In this document: one piece after another, positions 14,074-21,065 of the stretch
Layout of the letters: each line of letters starts with the position of its first letter
Numbering within the stretch: position 1 is the first letter of the stretch
Assembly: GCA_964384785.1 (NCBI GenBank)
Contig: CAYLLH010000039.1
Span: 1 to 21,065, forward strand
Source: JAZKSG01 sp964384785
Lineage (GTDB): Archaea; Thermoplasmatota; E2; DHVEG-1
Length of the DNA: 21,065 bases
Direction of reading: 5' to 3'
Notes under the pieces: model-generated
Database searches by the model: none
Seen by the model: the letters and a program-made list of their open reading frames with translations, nothing else
Told to the model about the DNA's origin: nothing
Made by a program: the position numbers and the translations under genes

Positions 14074-15669
14074 ATGAATGGAAAATATATGTTAGTTTTT
14101 GTAACAGCTGTAATATTAATATTAACTGGATTAGTTGGAGCTGTTGATTTAGAGAAAAATTATATCATAAAAAACGAAACTTTTTGCACAAATAACGAAA
14201 ACGATGTAGAACTACCACAATGGAACACAGGCAATAAATGGATATATGATGCACAACTAAGACTACAACAATCAGAATATTTCAACATGGATTTCCAACT
14301 AAATCTAAACAACTTAGAATTTGAAATAATAGAAATACAAAACAACAATGATTTTTACAAAGTAAAAATGACAGTTCCACAAGGCAGCCTAACGGGTAAC
14401 GGCAACATAGAATTAAGTATATTCACATTCAGTGGAAGCATAAGTAACGCAAAACTTAATGGATTTCTATATATCAAAAAATCAACACTAGAAATGAACA
14501 AATGCGAAGGAACAATAGAAGGAGATACAAACAAAATAATTTTACCACACTTCAAAATCAATTTTTTAATAGAATTCGAAAAAATAAAAGATAACGAATT
14601 AGTAAAATCAAACTACACAGCATTACAATTTCCAATGAATATAAATGAAAACTGGGATGTACCACTCACATACTTAAACATAACAACAAACGCTATACAA
14701 CCAAATCTTGGAGAAGGAAGACTTTACTCATACGTTCCAGAACACATGAATATATGTGAAAAATGGGATATCATCCAAACCGATCAAACAGAATACGATG
14801 CACTAAAAATATATGGTGAAGACTATGGAGATAAAAGCAACATCTGGTATTCACCAGCTACTGGAAATATAGTAAAAATAGATTACAGCAATCTAAACCT
14901 TGGAATAGGATATCTAGTTAAAAATTTTCAAATGAATCTAAAATCAACCAATTACCAAGTAGACTCAAACCCTCCAGAAAAACCTACCACCCCCTCTGGT
15001 GGAACAAGTTTTTTAGCAGGTGAAACAGGTACATACCAAACCAGTACAACTGATCCAGATCAAGATAAAATAAGATACATCTTTGACTGGGGTGATGAAA
15101 CAGAACAAACATACTCAAACTTCATAAACTCAGGTGAAACAGTAGACATAACTCACATATGGGGTAAAGATGGAGAACACAATGTAAAAGTAAAAGCCCG
15201 TGATAAATACGGCTATGAAAGCGAATGGTCAGACCCATTAACTGTAACAGTTACAAACAACCCTCCAAATAAACCAGAAACACCATACGGTCCAACAAGT
15301 GGTAACTACAAAGACACACATGATTACAGTACTAAATCAACAGATCCAGACGACCATCAAATAAGATATGGTTGGGACTGGGATGGTGATGATGATGTTG
15401 ACCAATGGACAGACTATGTTGATCAAGACACACAAATCACAACATCACACAAATGGTCATCCAAAGGAACATATTTTATTAAAGTAAAAGCCCAAGATGA
15501 ATACGGCTATGAAAGCGAATGGTCAGATCCTTTAAGTGTCACAATGCCAAAAAGCCATGATTTCTTCAATCACCCATTTTTAAATTTTTTACAAAAAATA
15601 AACAATATATATCCAAACATTCAAATCTTAAATTGGTTGATAAGGTTACTTGAGGGTAAACTTATTTAA
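14074..15669 (+). CDS. Secreted protein with two PKD-like domains
   Basis: A 531-residue exported protein. The N-terminus has a signal peptide (hydrophobic core about residues 6-22, LVFVTAVILILTGLVGA, likely cleavage near A23). Residues 27-295 form a beta-rich region I do not recognise. Two PKD-like domains follow (about 300-393 and 394-489), each with the FDWGD or WDWDGD strand, a THIWG or SHKWS segment and a closing YGYESEWSDPL. A 27-base stretch encoding that last motif is identical in both (15207-15233 and 15501-15527), indicating recent duplication. After the second PKD domain is a 40-residue tail (HPFLNFLQKINNIYPN..., ending LIRLLEGKLI) that looks helical and amphipathic and may be an anchor or sorting signal; it is not a standard transmembrane segment. 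Role is probably surface adhesion or binding, in line with the secreted peptidase encoded further downstream. Confidence 0.8.
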   Translation: MNGKYMLVFVTAVILILTGLVGAVDLEKNYIIKNETFCTNNENDVELPQWNTGNKWIYDAQLRLQQSEYFNMDFQLNLNNLEFEIIEIQNNNDFYKVKMTVPQGSLTGNGNIELSIFTFSGSISNAKLNGFLYIKKSTLEMNKCEGTIEGDTNKIILPHFKINFLIEFEKIKDNELVKSNYTALQFPMNINENWDVPLTYLNITTNAIQPNLGEGRLYSYVPEHMNICEKWDIIQTDQTEYDALKIYGEDYGDKSNIWYSPATGNIVKIDYSNLNLGIGYLVKNFQMNLKSTNYQVDSNPPEKPTTPSGGTSFLAGETGTYQTSTTDPDQDKIRYIFDWGDETEQTYSNFINSGETVDITHIWGKDGEHNVKVKARDKYGYESEWSDPLTVTVTNNPPNKPETPYGPTSGNYKDTHDYSTKSTDPDDHQIRYGWDWDGDDDVDQWTDYVDQDTQITTSHKWSSKGTYFIKVKAQDEYGYESEWSDPLSVTMPKSHDFFNHPFLNFLQKINNIYPNIQILNWLIRLLEGKLI

Positions 15670-15704
15670 TACTTTTTTATTTTGAAAAACTTGAATTGTT
15701 AAAA

Positions 15705-16766
15705 ATGGCAGAGTTAAAAACACTTTCAAAATATCCTTTCTTAAATGATTCTAAAAAATATGTAAAAGAAAACAAACTTTCTGTAATAGAACTACTTTCA
15801 GATCCCGTTTACGAAAGAGCACGTGTTTTCGGAGTAGAAAGACTAGATAATGCTTTTGATAACAAAGATGTTGGAGAAAGAAACCCTGTAACAGAAACAG
15901 ATTGTATAATGGAATTACTATCTTACCCAATAGCTAGAATGATAGCAGTTTGTATAAACGATCTTTATTTTAAACGAAGATATGCTCTTGGTGAAGCAGT
16001 ACATACTTACAAAAATCTTGTAAAAGAAGATATTATTTTTATTTTAGATGTAGCAAAAGAATTCGATTTTAATGTAAACTATGAAGAGGAAACAGAAAAA
16101 ATAAGTATTCACTTTAAAGATTATTTAAACAATGCTCCCACACGATACAAAAGCTGGAAGATGATAAACCGTCCGATGAAAAACGGATTCGTTTTCATCT
16201 CAAAAAGAAACCTCGCACGTCTCATACAGGAAGGGCTAAGAAATAGAATAAATGAAGAATTAGATCAAAGACAATGTAACCAAGTAATACTTGACACTTT
16301 CAAAGATGATATTAAAAGAATACAAAAAAAAGTAAATGTTCTTCGTAAAAAAATGGAAGCAGAACCCGTTGGAGAACTAAAAATAGGATTACTTCCACCA
16401 TGTATGAAAAACATACTAGCTAGCATACAAAATGGTGAAAACGTACCACACATGGGACGATTTGCTATTGTATCATTTCTTCATTCACTAGGTTTAGACA
16501 CAAATCAAATACTAAAAATTTTTAGTACGGCTCCAGATTTTGAAGAAGAAAAATCAAGATACCAGGTAGAACACATCGCTGGAGATGGATCAACCACCTC
16601 ATATAAACCACCAAGCTGCGAAAAACTAAAAACCTATGGTTTATGTCCCACAGAAGAAATGGATGTGATATGTAAAAGAACATATCATCCCATTAGCTAC
16701 TACCGTTACAACTGGAAAAAAAATAAAAACAATAAAAAAACTAAGGAGAAAAAGAAACAAAAATGA
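15705..16766 (+). CDS. priL: DNA primase large subunit PriL
   Basis: A 353-residue regulatory subunit of archaeal/eukaryotic-type primase, which works with the catalytic PriS to make replication primers. The N-terminal helical domain (from MAELKTLSKYPFL, ending about residue 215) is followed by the C-terminal iron-sulfur domain. Its four cysteines are visible in LPPCMKN, PSCEKL, YGLCP and VICKRTYHP (233, 305, 314 and 323 in this numbering). These should bind one [4Fe-4S] cluster. HMGRFAIVSFLHSLG matches the conserved region between the first two cysteines. I start at ATG 15705 instead of the TTG at 15696; no ribosome site precedes either, so a short or absent leader is likely. The lysine-rich last 20 residues are A-rich DNA. 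The stop overlaps the tmk start by four bases (ATGA). PriS is not in the window. Confidence 0.9.
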   Translation: MAELKTLSKYPFLNDSKKYVKENKLSVIELLSDPVYERARVFGVERLDNAFDNKDVGERNPVTETDCIMELLSYPIARMIAVCINDLYFKRRYALGEAVHTYKNLVKEDIIFILDVAKEFDFNVNYEEETEKISIHFKDYLNNAPTRYKSWKMINRPMKNGFVFISKRNLARLIQEGLRNRINEELDQRQCNQVILDTFKDDIKRIQKKVNVLRKKMEAEPVGELKIGLLPPCMKNILASIQNGENVPHMGRFAIVSFLHSLGLDTNQILKIFSTAPDFEEEKSRYQVEHIAGDGSTTSYKPPSCEKLKTYGLCPTEEMDVICKRTYHPISYYRYNWKKNKNNKKTKEKKKQK

Positions 16767-17353
16767 AACATTTTATAACTTTTGAGGGAATCGACGGTTC
16801 AGGTAAATCAACTGTTTCAAAAAAAGTTTTTGAAAAACTTAAAAAAGAAGGATATGACGTAGTTTGGACTTGTGAACCCACCGATACATGGCTTGGCATG
16901 CAAGTAAAAAAAAGTATAGAAAAAGAAAATGATCCATTTGTAACAGCTTTCACCTTTACAGCAGATCGCATAATGCATGGTAAACAAATCAAAAAATGGC
17001 TTAGCAAAAACAAAATTGTTCTTTGTGACCGTTATGCTGAATCAACCTATGCATATCAAGCTGCTCAAATGCAAGATACGATAGATGAACCTGTGAGATG
17101 GTTAAAGGAACTTGCAGAAGACAAAATACCAATTCCTGATAGAACCTTTTTATTTGATATAGATCCAAAATCTGCTCTGTCACGTATAAGCCATAGGGAT
17201 GATTTAATTCCTTTTGAAAAAACAGAATTTCTCACAAAAGTAAGAAAAAACTATTTAGAGTTATGTACTGGTAAACGATTTTTAAAAGTTGATGCATCTA
17301 AAAAAATTAAAACTCTTGTAGATATTTGCTATAAGGATATCTTGGCTCAATAG
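16763..17353 (+). CDS. tmk: Thymidylate kinase
   Basis: A 196-residue dTMP kinase (dTMP + ATP to dTDP + ADP), needed for dTTP supply. Seen: P-loop GIDGSGKST (9-17), the nucleotide-binding CEPTD segment (37-41), which corresponds to the family's TREPG region, TADRIMH (66-72) and the DRYAESTYAYQ motif (around 89-99). Length fits the family. The start is ATG 16763, overlapping the priL stop as ATGA, with AAGGAGA at 16742-16748 inside the end of priL; translation is likely coupled. The pairing with primase links nucleotide supply to replication. A hairpin with T-tract follows 10 bases after the stop. Confidence 0.95.
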   Translation: MKHFITFEGIDGSGKSTVSKKVFEKLKKEGYDVVWTCEPTDTWLGMQVKKSIEKENDPFVTAFTFTADRIMHGKQIKKWLSKNKIVLCDRYAESTYAYQAAQMQDTIDEPVRWLKELAEDKIPIPDRTFLFDIDPKSALSRISHRDDLIPFEKTEFLTKVRKNYLELCTGKRFLKVDASKKIKTLVDICYKDILAQ

Positions 17354-17362
17354 CTTAATATA

Positions 17363-17397
17363 TTCTATATTTTTTATAGAAGACTCATTTTTTTATT
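17363..17397 (+). terminator. Hairpin and T-tract terminator after tmk
   Basis: TTCTATA (17363-17369) and TATAGAA (17375-17381) form a perfect seven-base stem with a five-T loop, followed by GACTCA and a run of seven T residues. The A/T-rich stem is weak; the T-tract alone may be enough in archaea. Confidence 0.45.
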
Positions 17398-17543
17398 TAA
17401 AATTTAGAATCTTTTTGGTTATTTACATATGATGTATTTTTATTAAATTTCATTGATTATTTATTCTATTGTTTCATTATTATACCATAAAATTTATATA
17501 TTATGGAACCAAATTATACAATAATAAGTTATGGGTGATATAG

Positions 17544-17615
17544 ATGATTAGTAAGTTTTTTCCCTCTAAATTTAGGAATTATTATAGGGTAAAAAAGGGA
17601 AAATTATTTATATAA
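17544..17615 (+). CDS. Possible 23-residue small ORF
   Basis: A frame starting at ATG 17544, preceded by GGGTGAT nine to ten bases upstream, encodes a basic peptide (MISKFFPSKFRNYYRVKK...) and stops at TAA 17615, inside the presumed promoter of the next gene. It is rich in Lys, Arg and aromatics. It could be a remnant, a small peptide or chance; no family is recognised. Confidence 0.15.
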   Translation: MISKFFPSKFRNYYRVKKGKLFI

Positions 17616-17667
17616 TTAAAAACAAATATAAATATGGGCTCGATCTTTTTTAATTAAAGGGGGAAGA
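17607..17667 (+). promoter_or_regulatory. Promoter and ribosome-binding site of the C25 peptidase gene
   Basis: TATA-like boxes occur at 17607-17617 (TTTATATAATT) and 17624-17635 (AAATATAAATAT). The ribosome site AAAGGGGGAAG (17657-17667) lies four bases before ATG 17672. The upstream box would give a leader of about 30-40 bases, the second about 15-20. Confidence 0.4.
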
Positions 17668-17671
17668 ACAA

Positions 17672-20600
17672 ATGAAAAAAATAATTGTAATTGGAATTGT
17701 ATCATTTCTTCTTTTCAGTGGTTTAACATACACATTAAACAATGTAGTTACAGGAGAACCATTAAATGAAGAAATAAATATAAATTTTGAATTTGAAAAT
17801 ATACAAATAGAAAACGTGAATATTCATCAAACAGAGTTTAATAGAGTAACTATTGAAGATGATTCAATGTCCTATACTTCATCTCCGGGTAATCCTGTTG
17901 TACCTGTTAAGGGTTGTAATATTGTGATTCCTTATGGTCATGAGGTTGATTCTATTAGTGTTTCTAAGAAAGGTCTTGTTAGTTTTTCTGCTGATTTAAG
18001 TGTTGAACCTGCTCAAAGGGTTTACCCTTATAATTATGAGGGCGATTTTGTTTTTGAGGAACCTAATATGGAGGTTTATGGTTCTGATGATGTTTATCCT
18101 AGTAGTGATTTTGAGGTTGTTAGCACTCAGGTTTTCAGGGGTTATACTATTCTTGTTCTTAGGTTGTATCCTGTAAAATATAGGCCTTTGTTTGGTCAGA
18201 TAGATTTTTATAAAAATGTTGAGGTTTCTGTTAAAACTTCTAGTGTTTCTGATTCTGGTGTTGATACTTTTCGTGGTCTAGAGAAGGATTTCGATGAGGT
18301 TAAAAAACGGGTTGATAACCCTTTGACTCTTGATAATGATGTGTTTTCGCCTGTTTCTTCCCTGAGTCCTTTTGATAGTTATGATTTAGTTATTATTACC
18401 CCTAAGAGTTTAAAGAATTATAATGGTGAGTATAATTTTCAGGCTCTTGCGGATGCTAAAGCCGGTATTGGTTTGAGTACTAAGATTATGACTGTTGAGG
18501 ATATTGAGAATGGTTATAATGGTAGTAGTACTCAGCAGAAGATTAGGAATTTTGTTAAGTATGCTTATAATAATTGGCAGACTGATTATGTTCTTTTAGC
18601 AGGAGATGAAGATGTTGTACCTGTCAAAAATGTTTATGTATCAGACTATCACAGTACAACTATGCCATCAGATCTTTATTATGCATGTCTTGATAACCCC
18701 GCACCTGATGGGACCAGTAGTTGTGATCTTACAGCAGAAGTTTACGTTGGAAGAGCATGTGTAGGAAACACACAGGAAGTCTCTAATTTTGTAAAAAAAA
18801 CAATAGGTTATATGCAAACAAATGATCCTTACACCAAGAAAGCATTATGGGTCGGCGAATATCTTGGTTTTGGAGGAGTTTCACAATATGCTGCTAAAAT
18901 GAAGGATCAAAATATTGGTCACTCTACAGCTGATGGTTACACTACAGATGGTTTACCTGAAGGTGGAGATGGCTATAATGTTGATCGATTATATGAACGA
19001 GACATGAGCTGGGGTAAAAATACCATTATAAACAAACTAAACAGCAATGTACATCTAATCAATCATCTTGGACACGGAAACAAAAATTTGGCTATGAAAA
19101 TGTACAACAGTGATGTAAGCCGTCTAACAAATGATAAATATTTTTTTATTTACTCTCAAACATGTTTAGCCGGACATTTTGACAATTATGATTGTTTTGC
19201 TGAAGAAATAACAGTTAAAACAGATAATGGTGCATTTGCAGTAGTAATGAACGCCAGATCTGGCTGGGGGCTTCAAGATAGCACAGATGGCCCTTCACAA
19301 AGATATGACCGAGAGTTCTGGGATGCAATATACGGAGAAAAAATACCGACTTTAGGGCAAGCAAATCACGATTCAAAAGAAGACAATTTATACCGAATAG
19401 GCGAACCTTGCATGAAATGGTGTTATTACCAAACTAATTTATTTGGAGATCCCTCAATAATTGTTCATGGTTCCGGCCCTCAACTATCTTATGAACCACG
19501 ATCATATGATTTCGGAAAAATGGAAGAAGGAGAAACTGCTTCCACTATTTTTGACGTATGGAATAGCAATTCAGGTACACTTAGCTATTCAATAATAGAG
19601 GACACCGACTGGATTGAAGTAACACCCTCCTCCGGTACCTCAACTGGCGAGCATGATGAAATCACAATAAATATTGATACCACAGGTCTTTCAAATGGAT
19701 TACATAAATGCGATATCCTAATTGAAACAAATTCTGGTTCAGGTGTTTTTTCAATCAGTGTTAAAGTTGGACAAGTTCTAGCGTTTAAACCTCATTCATA
19801 TAAAAACAATTTAAATGAGGGAGAAATAGATAAATTTGATTTTGAAATATGGAATGATGGTATTGGAGAATTAGTATATTCCTTATCAACTGAAAATGAT
19901 TGGATTAGTTTTACGCCCTCTGAAGGAAGCATAACAGGTGAACATGATTCTATTACAACTACAATTGATACAAACGGTTTGGAAAATGGATTTCATAAAG
20001 GTCAAATAAAAATAAATTCAAATGGTGGGAATAATGTACTTGACATTGATATGGGTGTAGGAGCTTATTTAGCTTTATCAGATACAGATCATAATTTCGG
20101 AATCTTAAACACTGGTGAAACTGCAAGAACTGAATTTGAAATCTGGAATCAACTAAAAGGTACACAACTTGATTATGAAATAACTACAGATGTGGATTGG
20201 TTATCAGTTTTTCCACCAAGCGGTTCCTCAACAGGTGAACATGACAAGATAACCATAAACATTGATACTCAATATCTCTCTGATGGATGTGGATATTATC
20301 ATTCACCTATAACAATTAGTTCTAACGGGGGTCAAGCAATTTTTAATGTCTACGTTGACATTGTCTTTAGTAAAGGACCTACCTATGGTGATTCTATGTT
20401 CAACACTAAAGGTTCAATTAATGGAGATTATGATGAAGCATGGAACTGCACTGAAGGTATAGTTGATGGAAAAACAAATATGGGTATACCAGTAGGTCAA
20501 GAGATAGATTTTGAGTTATATCCAAAAGTAAAGAATTTCAAAATTTATAGAGGATTTTTATTTTTTGACACCTCAGATCTTACTGATGATATGGAAATAA

Positions 20601-21065
20601 ATGAAGCCATTTTAATGATAGAAGGTAATACTAGAACTATTCAAGATGATTTCCATCTGGTTTTACAAAATGGTCAACCGGAATACCCTCATAATCCCTT
20701 AGAAGATGGTGATTTCAACAGATTACATTATTCAGGTGATGGAGGAAGTATTTCAACAGCTGATATCAATCCATTTGAATATTCAAATTTAGTATTAAAT
20801 CAAGAGGGTATAAACTGGGTTAACAAAGGTGGTATTACAAAATTTGCTCTTAGAAGCAAAAAAGACATTGACGGAATCCCACCTGATAAACCTGATTCTA
20901 ATCTTAGGACTTCTAATGTTGTTTACATATCAGATATACTTAGTGATTTTACACCACAATTGGTTTTAAAATATGGCGAAGCTCCTAATATTCCTGAAAT
21001 AGTAAACCCTACAGATGATGAAGAAAATGTTGATGTTGATGTAGAACTTAGTGTTAGAGTAAGTG
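17672..21065 (+). CDS. Large secreted C25 (gingipain-type) cysteine peptidase, 3' end outside window
   Basis: At least 1131 residues, uninterrupted to the window edge. Signal peptide at residues 1-20 (KKIIVIGIVSFLLFSGL). Residues about 25-230 resemble a C25 propeptide/N-terminal region. The peptidase domain (about 232-595) starts at DSYDLVIITPKSL. The catalytic pair is H468 (LGHGN) and C498 (SQTCLAGHFDN), followed by CFAEE; the 30-residue spacing is close to gingipain (33). Three repeats of about 97 residues follow (604-700, 701-798, 799-899), similar to BACON-type beta sandwiches. Residues about 900-1105 form a jelly-roll-like region (FLFFDTSDLTDDMEINEA...), and a further Ig-like domain begins near 1107 (NPTDDEENVDVD). 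Extracellular protein degradation is the likely role, and such peptidases are known from sediment Thermoplasmata. Codon use changes sharply between about 17880 and 18597. The C-terminal anchor or sorting signal is not in the window. Confidence 0.85.
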   Translation, partial: MKKIIVIGIVSFLLFSGLTYTLNNVVTGEPLNEEININFEFENIQIENVNIHQTEFNRVTIEDDSMSYTSSPGNPVVPVKGCNIVIPYGHEVDSISVSKKGLVSFSADLSVEPAQRVYPYNYEGDFVFEEPNMEVYGSDDVYPSSDFEVVSTQVFRGYTILVLRLYPVKYRPLFGQIDFYKNVEVSVKTSSVSDSGVDTFRGLEKDFDEVKKRVDNPLTLDNDVFSPVSSLSPFDSYDLVIITPKSLKNYNGEYNFQALADAKAGIGLSTKIMTVEDIENGYNGSSTQQKIRNFVKYAYNNWQTDYVLLAGDEDVVPVKNVYVSDYHSTTMPSDLYYACLDNPAPDGTSSCDLTAEVYVGRACVGNTQEVSNFVKKTIGYMQTNDPYTKKALWVGEYLGFGGVSQYAAKMKDQNIGHSTADGYTTDGLPEGGDGYNVDRLYERDMSWGKNTIINKLNSNVHLINHLGHGNKNLAMKMYNSDVSRLTNDKYFFIYSQTCLAGHFDNYDCFAEEITVKTDNGAFAVVMNARSGWGLQDSTDGPSQRYDREFWDAIYGEKIPTLGQANHDSKEDNLYRIGEPCMKWCYYQTNLFGDPSIIVHGSGPQLSYEPRSYDFGKMEEGETASTIFDVWNSNSGTLSYSIIEDTDWIEVTPSSGTSTGEHDEITINIDTTGLSNGLHKCDILIETNSGSGVFSISVKVGQVLAFKPHSYKNNLNEGEIDKFDFEIWNDGIGELVYSLSTENDWISFTPSEGSITGEHDSITTTIDTNGLENGFHKGQIKINSNGGNNVLDIDMGVGAYLALSDTDHNFGILNTGETARTEFEIWNQLKGTQLDYEITTDVDWLSVFPPSGSSTGEHDKITINIDTQYLSDGCGYYHSPITISSNGGQAIFNVYVDIVFSKGPTYGDSMFNTKGSINGDYDEAWNCTEGIVDGKTNMGIPVGQEIDFELYPKVKNFKIYRGFLFFDTSDLTDDMEINEAILMIEGNTRTIQDDFHLVLQNGQPEYPHNPLEDGDFNRLHYSGDGGSISTADINPFEYSNLVLNQEGINWVNKGGITKFALRSKKDIDGIPPDKPDSNLRTSNVVYISDILSDFTPQLVLKYGEAPNIPEIVNPTDDEENVDVDVELSVRVS
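19481..20370 (+). repeat. Three ~97-residue BACON-like repeats inside the C25 peptidase
   Basis: Repeats begin at 19481, 19772 and 20066. Each has an FG or NN turn near the start, a GE(T/I)... F(D/E)(V/I)WN strand, DW(I/L) followed by PxxG, and TGEHD(E/S/K)IT. The third is slightly different at its end (QYLSDGCGYYHSP). Repeats of this kind usually space or anchor secreted enzymes. They are diverged at DNA level, so not a recent expansion. Confidence 0.75.

Larger units (their letters stand above)
17354..17671. other. A/T-rich intergenic region before the C25 peptidase gene
   Basis: This 318-base stretch has no substantial gene. It begins with a tmk terminator hairpin (17363-17381) and T-run, continues as very A/T-rich sequence, contains one short frame with a possible ribosome site (17544-17615), a weak 8-base inverted repeat (TTTTCCCT at 17558-17565 and AGGGAAAA at 17596-17603), and ends with promoter-like boxes and AAAGGGGGAAG ahead of ATG 17672. 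I see no RNA gene in it. Confidence 0.6.

Noticed and set aside
1..21065. CRISPR array, insertion sequence or prophage
   Set aside because: No short regularly spaced repeats, transposase or integrase motifs, or terminal inverted repeats flanking a gene were seen. The repeats present are within protein domains.

Overview
The window looks archaeal and very A/T-rich. The archaeal calls are a CheF homologue, the large subunit of archaeal/eukaryotic primase, a SelB-like translation-factor relative, a tRNA with no encoded CCA, TATA-like boxes before several genes and Shine-Dalgarno sites matching GGAGGTGAT. A very large secreted C25 (gingipain-type) peptidase beside a PKD-domain secreted protein suggests a sedimentary, protein-degrading Thermoplasmata-type euryarchaeon such as Marine Benthic Group D. 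That placement is inference and was not tested by phylogeny.

Positions 1-236 hold the 3' end of a small zinc-binding protein. Positions ~370-10356 form one compact plus-strand chemotaxis operon: cheF, cheY, cheB with two receiver domains, cheA, three tandem cheC genes, cheD, cheR and a four-PAS protein. Neither cheW nor a methyl-accepting receptor is present, so the receptor array and archaellum must lie elsewhere. In outline: CheA phosphorylates CheY and the CheB receivers, CheF passes CheY-P to the archaellum motor, the CheC proteins remove phosphate from CheY-P, CheD deamidates receptors and sequesters CheC, and CheR and CheB set receptor methylation.

Positions 10395-12872 encode a radical SAM/SPASM enzyme with no visible peptide substrate and a flavin/NAD disulfide-reductase-type oxidoreductase with its own palindromic promoter region. 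A convergent minus-strand block (12900-13946) holds a SelB/EF-Tu-like protein whose GTPase motifs are destroyed and a tRNA with anticodon CAU.

From 14074 the plus strand carries the secreted PKD protein, then a priL-tmk pair (primase large subunit and thymidylate kinase, 4-base overlap). After a ~318-base A/T-rich intergenic region comes the start of a C25 peptidase of at least 1131 residues that runs off the window.

The observations most worth following are the dual-receiver CheB, the three fully equipped CheC paralogues, the shared GGTTTTT/AAAAACC inverted repeats upstream of cheF and the oxidoreductase, the SelB-like protein without GTPase motifs, and a sharply bounded ~720-base codon-usage switch inside the peptidase gene.
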